Source: Anabaena minutissima FACHB-250 (GTDB taxonomy: Bacteria; Cyanobacteriota; Cyanobacteriia; Cyanobacteriales; Nostocaceae). Taken from it: a DNA stretch of 64,000 nucleotides. Shown here one piece after another: positions 17,936-25,396 of the stretch. The stretch lies in contig NZ_JACJRG010000026.1 of NCBI RefSeq assembly GCF_014697125.1, positions 21,597 to 85,596 of the forward strand, written 5' to 3'. The notes below the pieces were generated by a model. That model was not told where the DNA came from. It did not search any database and worked only from the letters and a program-made list of their open reading frames with translations. The translations under genes and the position numbers were made by a program. Within the stretch, counting starts at the first letter, position 1; the number at the start of each line of letters is the position of its first letter.

Positions 17936-18095
17936 AGTTTTTCTAGGTTCACCAATAGACTCCCAATCAGGATTAACTGTCTTTAGAAATCCTAAATAAT
18001 ATGTGAAAAATTTTCATTAATGTAGTAAGGTAGGGTGAACAAAATCTGTGTGTATCTCAAAAATTAAATCTGATGTCTGTAAGAGCTAAATTAAT

Positions 18096-19460
18096 ATGAG
18101 TTACGACAGAAATTTGGGGCAGCTTGAGCAAGCTATGGAAGTTTTAAATGCTCGTGCTAAAACTTGGAATGTAGTAACTATTAGTCGGATTAAGGGGTGT
18201 CTTGACGAAGATATACTGAAATCAACTCTACACATTATTCAATGTCGTCATCCTAGACTTAACTCACGGATAGTGAGCTTAAAAAATAAGCTTGCATTCC
18301 AAACTAAAGGAACTCATAAAATACCTTTGCGAGTTGTTACAATTTTAAATTGTGAACAATGGACAGAAGTATTCAATGAAGAAATGAATCATGCAATACC
18401 TAGTAGCAAATATCTAACAAGAGTAGTTCTAGTTCAGGTTTTAAGTAATCCACAAGTCAATTTTTTAATAACAACAGCACATCATGCGATCGCCGATGCG
18501 TTATCATGTATCCAACTTCACTCAGAAATCTTCACTTACTATCAAAAATTTTCCATTGGTGAAGCAATCCAGCCATTGATTAACTTAACTCCTCTCCCGC
18601 CAATAGAGAAACTAATACCTCAATCGAAGCAGGGTTTAAAAGGGAAGATAAGTAGCTTGCTTTTCTTATTGAATGTGGCTTTTCAGAAAGTTTGGTATCG
18701 ACCAGATACATTAGGCTTTGAAAAATACGTACCTATTGGACAACGTTATAGCCATATTGTTCACCGACAACTTAATCCACAGTTAACCCAACAGTTTATC
18801 AATCGTTGTCGGCAAGAAAATACAACAGTGAATAGTGCTTTATGTGCTGCTATGATGTTTGCAGTTGCACAAAAATTAATTAAGGAGAATAAAAAAAATC
18901 TGCGCCTAAGTTGTTTGACATACCTTGATTTAAGAAGACACATTAAACCTGCCATTCCTGATGAAAGTATGGCTGTTTTGGCTACATCTAACATGGGATT
19001 ATATAGCATAAATAAAGCTACATCTTTTTGGCAAGTCGCACGAGAAGTAAAACAAAATTTAGACGTTAGTATCAAGCAAGGCAATATCTTTAAAATGATA
19101 TTGATTGCTAAATACCTTATAGACTTTTGCTTTATCTATCCTAAAGAAGTAGCTGCTACAGTATCTGTTTCCAATGTTGGCAAAGTAAACATACCCAAAG
19201 TTTATGGAGAATTAGAACTAGAAGAAATCAGTTTTGCTGGTACTCATGCTTTATATGGAGGAGTCTTCATTCTCCATACATCAACTTTTCAAGGAAAGAT
19301 GTTATTAAATTTTGTCTGTTCTTGTCCTTCTATTAGTGAAGAAACAATGGAAGCTCTGGTAAATAATTTTATCAGCTACATTTTGAATGTTTCTCATTCC
19401 CAGTATAATCATTGCTTGTTTGATATTCAAGAAAAAGATTATTACTCAGTGAAACAATAA
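18096..19460 (+). CDS. condensation-domain-like acyltransferase (PapA/WES-type)
   Basis: A 454-residue CoA- or carrier-dependent acyltransferase of the condensation-domain superfamily. The catalytic HHxxxD is HHAIAD at residues 129-134. The fold order fits the superfamily: an N-terminal half with the HH motif, and a C-terminal half with SNVGKVNIPK and a beta-rich segment. Relatives include PapA5-type and alcohol acyltransferases and NRPS condensation domains. It is followed by a free carrier protein, so it could move an acyl group from the carrier to a hydroxyl or amine and thus release or decorate the polyketide chain. Such a gene is not part of the classical heterocyst glycolipid set as I know it. 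Confident in the family, not in the substrate. Confidence 0.72.
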   Translation: MSYDRNLGQLEQAMEVLNARAKTWNVVTISRIKGCLDEDILKSTLHIIQCRHPRLNSRIVSLKNKLAFQTKGTHKIPLRVVTILNCEQWTEVFNEEMNHAIPSSKYLTRVVLVQVLSNPQVNFLITTAHHAIADALSCIQLHSEIFTYYQKFSIGEAIQPLINLTPLPPIEKLIPQSKQGLKGKISSLLFLLNVAFQKVWYRPDTLGFEKYVPIGQRYSHIVHRQLNPQLTQQFINRCRQENTTVNSALCAAMMFAVAQKLIKENKKNLRLSCLTYLDLRRHIKPAIPDESMAVLATSNMGLYSINKATSFWQVAREVKQNLDVSIKQGNIFKMILIAKYLIDFCFIYPKEVAATVSVSNVGKVNIPKVYGELELEEISFAGTHALYGGVFILHTSTFQGKMLLNFVCSCPSISEETMEALVNNFISYILNVSHSQYNHCLFDIQEKDYYSVKQ

Positions 19461-19575
19461 TTAAACTTTTCCCTGATATACATCTTGGTGTCAATATTAC
19501 TATACTGGCAAATTTAGCAACTTCATGGTTAATTTAAATACTGCTGCTATTAGGCAATAAATTAGAGGTACATGA

Positions 19576-19884
19576 ATGAGTCAGCATATGCCTAACAATA
19601 CAACTAATAAACTGGATTACACAGCAGAAGAAATTCAACTGTGGCTCGTCTCTAATATTGCTGTACAGATGGCAATTCAACCTGATGAAATAGATATTAA
19701 AGAGCCTTTAGATAGCTACGGTTTAGATTCTGTACAGGCAATTATGCTTGTTAAAAAAGCAGAAAAATTATTAGGATTTAACATTTCACCTATGCTACTT
19801 TGGCATTATCCTACTATTGAATTGCTGGCTGAACGGTTAGAGGAAGAATTGGCAACTTCAGAATCAGAAACTTTTCAAATTTAA
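19576..19884 (+). CDS. stand-alone acyl/peptidyl carrier protein
   Basis: A 102-residue carrier protein. Four-helix ACP pattern with the phosphopantetheine attachment site at Ser52 in YGLDSVQA, an N-terminal 20-residue polar tail and the typical (F/L)xHxxTIxxLAxRL ending (WHYPTIELLAERL). The DSVQ site resembles carriers of NRPS/PKS and of fatty-acyl-AMP ligase systems more than the LGIDSIKR carriers of the HglE-like synthase. It lies between the condensation-like acyltransferase and the docking-domain protein, both plausible partners. Confidence 0.85.
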   Translation: MSQHMPNNTTNKLDYTAEEIQLWLVSNIAVQMAIQPDEIDIKEPLDSYGLDSVQAIMLVKKAEKLLGFNISPMLLWHYPTIELLAERLEEELATSESETFQI

Positions 19885-20145
19885 ATACTTTTTAAGAAAC
19901 ACAGGAGACAAAGCGGGAAGGAGAGTGATTGTTTCTTGTAGATTTTGCTAGTGCGTAGCCGTGCTAGTTTGTGGCTGATATCTTGCACGATTCTTAATAA
20001 GCTGTAGGTAATGCTAGCAACATAAAATCAGGGTTTTATGAAGATAGAAGCATTGCACCTTACAAAAATTGGCATTAAATAACTGGTGCAAGATGTTAGA
20101 TACTGCAAATTATTTTATTTTAAAATTTCAGGAGATTTTGCAAAT

Positions 20146-22023
20146 ATGAACGCATCAGAATTGGTAGCAACCCTGAATCAACAGGGTGTTCATCTGTGGG
20201 TTGATAACGACAAACTAAATATTCGTTCTCCTAAAGGAGTAATCACACCGGAAATTCAAGAAACATTGATTGCCAAAAAATCAGAAATTCTGGCTTTTGT
20301 ACGGGAAATGGATGTTGCTACAAAATCTGCATATATACCTTTAACTCAAGGATTAAGTTTGCACACTATTGGATGTTTAATTGGAGGTTTTTTTGATAAA
20401 TCAAGCGAGGATTATCAGCCACCAATCATTGATGCAAAAGTTATGGCTCAAAGGCTGATAGTGACATTTAAACCCTTACCTCCTACGTACAAAAAGCAAG
20501 AAGTATTAAAATTTCGTCAGGAATTGGAAAAAATACTCAAAAATTATGGAGTTAAAATTTTACCTTGGGAAGAAGCCACACAAGAATTTGCTTATGATAT
20601 ATCTATTCCTGTAATTAATCAAAAGAAAATTTTCAAATTGAGAGGAGTTAAAGCAGCAGTTAATGCAGTTATTGATGTAGAAAATCCTCCTTCCTTATTG
20701 AGACAGTTAGGTATTTTGGTAGCAGAGAATTTTTATAAATTTTACTCTCAAGCAATTTTAAAAAATCGCACAATCCCTGTCGTTAAAATCGCCAAGTTGA
20801 GCAGTTGGGCAGAGGAACACGCAGCGAAATATGTGGAAGATCCTACTAATACACAAGTGATAATTATTACTGAAATAGACAATGATTTTATTAACCCTGC
20901 TATATCATATAAACAAAAGATAAATATTGGGTTAAAAACTTTAGTAAGGACATTTTCAGAAATTGTTATTGGAGTCTCAAATGATAAAATTTCCATATTA
21001 AATATGAACCTGTCTGACTCTATTTTTGCAAAAAATGAGATAGAAGAGTTTGTTTTAAAATCACTAATCCCTAAAGTTTTTGTCCCAATTACCCCACTTT
21101 TACTGAGCCAATTTGAATTAGGAAAGTACAATCCTCAACAATCTAGTTATGCTGGAAATTTAGTAAAATTGGGACAACGGCTAGCATCAACAGGTTTATT
21201 TCCATCTGGTTTTAAGCTAGATGACATAATTAAAAGAAAATCTCATCGAGATATTGTCAATGTCATAGTCAATGGCAGAACGGGTGTTTCTTATGGTTTT
21301 GTCGCCTATGCTGAACCTCCACAATATGTAGGAGCAACAGAAATAACTGCAAATGAGTGGGAGAACCTTTTACCTATTGAAGGGTTTAGCAATGATGAGA
21401 TTCGTCGGAATGAAAACAGTAGGCGTTATATCAGAATCAAAATTGGCGAAGAATATTTATTTAAGCAAATTCCTGATATTTGGTTGGTAAGTTCTCGCTC
21501 AGGTGCAAATAAAACAGATTTAAGCCTCACCAGTGATATTATCCGTATTGGCTTGAAAGAAAGGTTATTCCTAGAATTACCAGAAGGTATTCAAACTGAG
21601 GTTGTAGACATTAAACCTTCTTATGATATTTATGTCATGCTTGCTATTACTTTAGCGGCTGCTTTATATACACCAGAATTGATTAAAAATGGTGCGCCAA
21701 TTGTCCATTTTCACGGCTACCCTGCATTTGAATGGTTTACAAATAATGAATGGTGTGTTGGAGTCAATAATCCTTCTGTACCTTGTGGTACTTATGAATC
21801 TGGGGTGTTCAATTTTTTAGGTATTTCTAGTTTAGCTAGCAATACAATTAAAACTATCGATTTGGTTAGTTTAATAGAACCAGATCATGGCACAAATTTT
21901 ATAGCCAGTAATATGGACTATTTAGTCGAAAGATTAAAAATTGGGTGTGCAGAAGGTCAAATTGAGCTAGGTGGAAAACATTTTGCCTCCTTGAAAAATA
22001 ACCTTAGCAAATCCCAAATTTAA
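20146..22023 (+). CDS. unrecognised protein with N-terminal TubC-type docking domain
   Basis: A 625-residue protein of unknown function. The first 50-55 residues (MNASELVATLNQQGVHLWVD..., LNIRSPKGVITPEI, LIAKKSEILAFV) match the TubC N-terminal docking domain found at the front of NRPS/PKS proteins. The remainder has no motif I can assign: no P-loop, no carrier, no HHxxxD, no membrane helix. It contains conserved-looking stretches such as VIVNGRTGVSYGFVAYAEPP and IVHFHGYPAFEW. I use the ATG at 20146, preceded by CAGGAGA, instead of the upstream GTG at 20086. Position after the acyltransferase and carrier genes, and the docking domain, suggest it is physically recruited to the assembly line. 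It could be a new type of tailoring or release enzyme; this is inference. Confidence 0.75.
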   Translation: MNASELVATLNQQGVHLWVDNDKLNIRSPKGVITPEIQETLIAKKSEILAFVREMDVATKSAYIPLTQGLSLHTIGCLIGGFFDKSSEDYQPPIIDAKVMAQRLIVTFKPLPPTYKKQEVLKFRQELEKILKNYGVKILPWEEATQEFAYDISIPVINQKKIFKLRGVKAAVNAVIDVENPPSLLRQLGILVAENFYKFYSQAILKNRTIPVVKIAKLSSWAEEHAAKYVEDPTNTQVIIITEIDNDFINPAISYKQKINIGLKTLVRTFSEIVIGVSNDKISILNMNLSDSIFAKNEIEEFVLKSLIPKVFVPITPLLLSQFELGKYNPQQSSYAGNLVKLGQRLASTGLFPSGFKLDDIIKRKSHRDIVNVIVNGRTGVSYGFVAYAEPPQYVGATEITANEWENLLPIEGFSNDEIRRNENSRRYIRIKIGEEYLFKQIPDIWLVSSRSGANKTDLSLTSDIIRIGLKERLFLELPEGIQTEVVDIKPSYDIYVMLAITLAAALYTPELIKNGAPIVHFHGYPAFEWFTNNEWCVGVNNPSVPCGTYESGVFNFLGISSLASNTIKTIDLVSLIEPDHGTNFIASNMDYLVERLKIGCAEGQIELGGKHFASLKNNLSKSQI

Positions 22024-22164
22024 ATAAAATTGAGAATTTATAAAGTATGAGACAGATTAACTATTCAAAATTTAATTTTGTAATACTATTCCTGTCTCAT
22101 CTGATTTATAAATTCTTATCAATATGTAAATTTTGTTGAAATTTGAATCGTAACCTATCTATCT

Positions 22165-23169
22165 ATGAAACTCTCAGAATCCACACTGCTAATTTCTGGA
22201 ATTGATGATTTTGTTGGTTTCCGAACTGCTGAACTAGCTATAACACAGGGAATGAAAGTTCGCGGGTTACAAAGTTCCGTAGATAATGCCAAAAAAACAC
22301 AAAATTTAGGTGCTGAGGTAATTGTTGGTAGCATTACTGATCCTATGACTGCTCAAAAAGCTTTTCAGGGAGTAGATATTGTTTTGCATACTGCTGAACT
22401 TGCCGAAGAAGTTGGCTCAATTCAGAAGTTTCGAGAGATAAATGTTGATAGCACTATTAATATTTTTAATGCTGCTAGAAACGCTGGAGTGAAAACTTTT
22501 ATACATCTCTCTAGTGTGATGGTTTATGGCTTTAACTATCCTAATAATGTTACAGAAAAATTCCCTCTTTCTGCCAATAACAATCCTTATTGTCAAACAA
22601 AAATAGAAGCTGAAGAAGCATTATTAAAATTAAATATATCCCCAGATGTTGGCATGATTATTATCAGAGCAGGGGATGTTTATGGGACAGGAAGCATTCC
22701 TTGGGTAGTCAGACCATTACAGTTGATGCGCCAAAAATCATTTGCCTATATCAATGATGGGAAGGGAGTCTGTAACCACGTATATATAGATAACTTGATT
22801 GATGCCATATTTCTCGCCATAGAAAAAGAAGCACATGGAGAGATTTTTAATATTACTGATGGTAGAGAAACTTCTTGGAAAGATTATTTTACTTATTTGG
22901 CAGAAATTGCAGGTTTACCTGTCGATTATCCTTGTTTGCCAAAGGATGAACTTAAAATGCTAGTAAAAATACGCCACCAAGGACAGAAACTGTTTGGGAA
23001 AAAAGCCGATATTGTCCCAGACTCTCTAGATTTTATCAGTCGCCCTTATGCTTATTCTATAGCTAAAGCAAAAGCAATGTTGAATTATCAACCTAAGATT
23101 GATCTGCAAGAAGGTATGCGACGCACTCAGGAATGGTTGCAGAAAACGGACATACCACATTGTAGGTAA
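22165..23169 (+). CDS. NAD(P)-dependent extended SDR (3-beta-HSD/epimerase-like)
   Basis: A 334-residue extended short-chain dehydrogenase. The catalytic YxxxK is YCQTK (in NNPYCQTKIEAEEAL), and the upstream serines are in HLSSVMVYG. Family segments ADVVLHTAE-like (GVDIVLHTAEL), NVDSTINIFNAARNAGV and IIIRAGDVYG are clear. The N-terminal nucleotide motif is unusual: SGIDDFVG instead of TGxxGFxG, so two of the usual glycines are missing. It is the last gene before a very strong hairpin, hence the likely end of the synthase operon. It may oxidise or reduce a hydroxyl on the chain or on a sugar; I cannot tell which. Confidence 0.8.
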   Translation: MKLSESTLLISGIDDFVGFRTAELAITQGMKVRGLQSSVDNAKKTQNLGAEVIVGSITDPMTAQKAFQGVDIVLHTAELAEEVGSIQKFREINVDSTINIFNAARNAGVKTFIHLSSVMVYGFNYPNNVTEKFPLSANNNPYCQTKIEAEEALLKLNISPDVGMIIIRAGDVYGTGSIPWVVRPLQLMRQKSFAYINDGKGVCNHVYIDNLIDAIFLAIEKEAHGEIFNITDGRETSWKDYFTYLAEIAGLPVDYPCLPKDELKMLVKIRHQGQKLFGKKADIVPDSLDFISRPYAYSIAKAKAMLNYQPKIDLQEGMRRTQEWLQKTDIPHCR

Positions 23170-23203
23170 TTTCATCTCTTAGCTATGGGACATCTCCGAA
23201 AAA

Positions 23204-23242
23204 CAATAAGAGAGCCGGAGCGATGCTCCGGCTCTCTTATTG
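23204..23242 (+). terminator. perfect 18-bp hairpin ending the synthase operon
   Basis: CAATAAGAGAGCCGGAGC at 23204-23221 pairs perfectly with 23225-23242 around a GAT loop. The core is GC-rich (GAGCCGGAGC) and the outer part is AT-rich, so on the plus strand the stem ends in ATTATTG-like sequence. Being symmetric it could stop transcription from either side. It lies 34 bp after the SDR stop and before an unrelated small gene. Confidence 0.8.
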
Positions 23243-23335
23243 TAATTGTGTTGATTGATTAACTTCTTTCAAAAAATTAGGCACAAACAAGGAAAACGTG
23301 CAAATATAAAGAAAAGCTTAAGAGGTTAGAGACTC

Positions 23336-23572
23336 ATGATCACTACCAAAATGATGCAACAGCTTTGGGCTGTAATCGAGTCTACTAATGTCACTACGTT
23401 ACTCCAGTTTGATGATATGGCTCTAGTACAATTGCTTCTCCAGCAATTAAAAGCCAAGCAGGGAATTGACGCACAGTCAGATAGTAGCATTAATACCTAC
23501 ATAAAATCTAAACTACCTCTAATTCGAGACACGGCTGAAAGCCGATTGTGTTTAGAGCCAGAGAATCATTAA
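23336..23572 (+). CDS. small conserved-looking hypothetical protein
   Basis: A 78-residue acidic to neutral protein, mostly helical by composition (MMQQLWAVIESTNVTTLLQFDDMALVQLLLQQL...). No known motif, no signal peptide or membrane helix. ATG start, with a weak AAGAGGTTAG purine run upstream. It is followed after 22 bp by another small gene. The coding pattern (hydrophobic heptads, defined tail) looks real and such proteins are common in filamentous cyanobacteria; function unknown. Confidence 0.6.
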   Translation: MITTKMMQQLWAVIESTNVTTLLQFDDMALVQLLLQQLKAKQGIDAQSDSSINTYIKSKLPLIRDTAESRLCLEPENH

Positions 23573-23594
23573 CGCAAAATTTGCCCAATAAAAT

Positions 23595-23861
23595 ATGATG
23601 AATCACTGGCTAAGTATTGCCCTTGTAGCTTATCTAATTGGAGCGGCGATTGAGGGGGTCAGTACAGCCGGCCAGCTATCTCATTCATTGCCGGAATTAA
23701 CCAAAGATACCCAAAATCAGGCATTAGAGCCTCATCCACTGAAGGAGAACTGGCGTGTTTTTGTTGCCATTGCCTCCGTAAGTATTTGTGGGGCGTGTTT
23801 TTGGCCTTGTCGCCTACTCCACCGTTTAATTAAAGGAAACAGTTCATCGGAAGACGCATAA
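23595..23861 (+). CDS. small membrane-associated hypothetical protein
   Basis: An 88-residue protein with an N-terminal hydrophobic helix (MNHWLSIALVAYLIGAAIEG) and a second hydrophobic stretch near residues 51-65 (VFVAIASVSICGACFW), ending in a basic segment. Probably two short membrane helices with a polar loop. It sits 22 bp after the previous small gene and may share its transcript. Function not recognised. Confidence 0.6.
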   Translation: MMNHWLSIALVAYLIGAAIEGVSTAGQLSHSLPELTKDTQNQALEPHPLKENWRVFVAIASVSICGACFWPCRLLHRLIKGNSSSEDA

Positions 23862-24019
23862 ATTTTGATATTCCTTTCTCCAAGTAACTTGTATATTTAT
23901 ACATAAATTTCTCGGTAATATTATTTAGATGCCTGATTACTAGATGTGGGGCTTCTGTCGGTTCTAGCTAAATGCTATCTTAAGGGCAAAGTCATTTGCT
24001 CAAATGAGAGGAAACCGCT

Positions 24020-25102
24020 ATGACTGCAACGCTCTTAGAAACTACTTCTATCGAGTCATTGCTAGGGGAAGAAGCCGAAAACCTGCTCACATACAAAGCT
24101 AAAGTTTCCCAAGATTTACTGCATTTACCGGGGTCTGACTTTATAGATCGAGTTTGGTTGCATAGCGATCGCAATCCGCAAGTATTGCGGAATCTCCAGC
24201 AACTTTATTCTACAGGTCGTTTAGCAAATACAGGTTATCTCTCAATTCTCCCAGTAGACCAAGGCATTGAACACTCCGCCGGTGCTTCATTTGCAGCCAA
24301 TCCAATTTACTTTGACCCAGAAAATATTGTCAGATTGGCGATCGCCTCAGGTTGTAATGCTGTAGCTACTACTTTAGGCGTATTGGGTAGCGTATCGCGT
24401 AAATATGCCCACAAAATCCCGCTTATAGCCAAAATAAATCATAATGAACTGTTGACTGCTCCTAATCAATTTGACCAAATATTGTTTGCTGATGTCGAAC
24501 AAGCTTGGAATTTAGGCGCAATAGCAGTAGGCGCAACCATTTATTTTGGTTCAGAGCAGTCTACTAGACAAATTCAAGAAATTAGCCAGGCTTTTAAATA
24601 CGCCCATGAATTGGGAATGGTGACAATTCTCTGGTGTTATTTGCGGAATAATGCTTTTAAACAAGACAAAGATTATCACGTTGCAGCTGATCTAACGGGA
24701 CAGGCGAATCATTTGGGTGTGACAATTGAAGCCGACATTATTAAGCAAAAACTCCCAGAAAATAATCGTGGCTACGAAGCAGTTGCTCAAGCCACGGGTC
24801 AAAGTTACGGCAAAATTGATCAACGGATGTACACAGAATTAACAACTGATCACCCCATTGATTTAACCCGTTATCAAGTATTAAATTGTTACTGCGGACG
24901 TGCAGGTTTAATTAATTCTGGAGGTGCGTCTGGGAAGAATGATGTTGCAGAAGCAGTTCGTACCGCCGTTATTAATAAACGTGCTGGTGGTACAGGCTTA
25001 ATTTCTGGGAGAAAGACTTTCCAAAAACCCTTTGAAGAAGGAGTAAAATTATTTCACACCATTCAGGATGTTTATTTGTCGCCAGATGTGACCATAGCTT
25101 GA
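24020..25102 (+). CDS. class I fructose-bisphosphate aldolase (DhnA/FbaB type)
   Basis: A 360-residue Schiff-base aldolase of the bacterial/archaeal class I family, cleaving fructose 1,6-bisphosphate to dihydroxyacetone phosphate and glyceraldehyde 3-phosphate in glycolysis and the Calvin cycle. Family blocks: LSILPVDQGIEHSAG, PIYFDPENIVRLA, the lysine-containing HKIPLIAKINHNE, GAIAVGATIYFGSE, and the C-terminal GGTGLISGRKTFQKPF with its phosphate-binding glycines. Length is normal for the family. ATG at 24020 with GAGAGGA upstream. Cyanobacteria usually also have a class II enzyme, so this one may serve particular conditions. It appears to be monocistronic. Confidence 0.93.
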   Translation: MTATLLETTSIESLLGEEAENLLTYKAKVSQDLLHLPGSDFIDRVWLHSDRNPQVLRNLQQLYSTGRLANTGYLSILPVDQGIEHSAGASFAANPIYFDPENIVRLAIASGCNAVATTLGVLGSVSRKYAHKIPLIAKINHNELLTAPNQFDQILFADVEQAWNLGAIAVGATIYFGSEQSTRQIQEISQAFKYAHELGMVTILWCYLRNNAFKQDKDYHVAADLTGQANHLGVTIEADIIKQKLPENNRGYEAVAQATGQSYGKIDQRMYTELTTDHPIDLTRYQVLNCYCGRAGLINSGGASGKNDVAEAVRTAVINKRAGGTGLISGRKTFQKPFEEGVKLFHTIQDVYLSPDVTIA

Positions 25103-25185
25103 TAAGAGCGCAGGGGTAGAGGACAGAGGAGAAAGTACAAACCTCGCTCCTGATAGGCGAAAAAGCACCCTTCCCCCTGTTCTTC

Positions 25186-25330
25186 TACGGTGTACACACA
25201 AGTCTGATAAACTTACCCGGTATCTTTATGATCCCCCCTAACCCCCCTTAAAAAAGGGGGAACTAGAATCAAACTCCCCCTTTTGAAGGGGGATTTAGGG
25301 GGATCAAACCATAGAGGTGTGTACACCGTA
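25186..25330. repeat. MITE-like inverted-repeat element
   Basis: Perfect 14-bp terminal inverted repeats: TACGGTGTACACAC (25186-25199) and GTGTGTACACCGTA (25317-25330). Inside are two further G/C-run hairpins (GATCCCCCC...AAAAAAGGGGG and ACTCCCCCTTTT...AGGGGGATC), so the whole 145-bp unit can fold into a branched structure. It has no coding capacity. A related end sequence occurs at 35568-35591. It lies in the aldolase-caspase intergenic space and resembles a miniature inverted-repeat transposable element. Confidence 0.75.
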
Positions 25331-25396
25331 ACCCTGTTCTCCCCTGCTCTTTCATTGGGGAGTGGGGGTAGTTCACTTTTAATATTTTAAATATGT

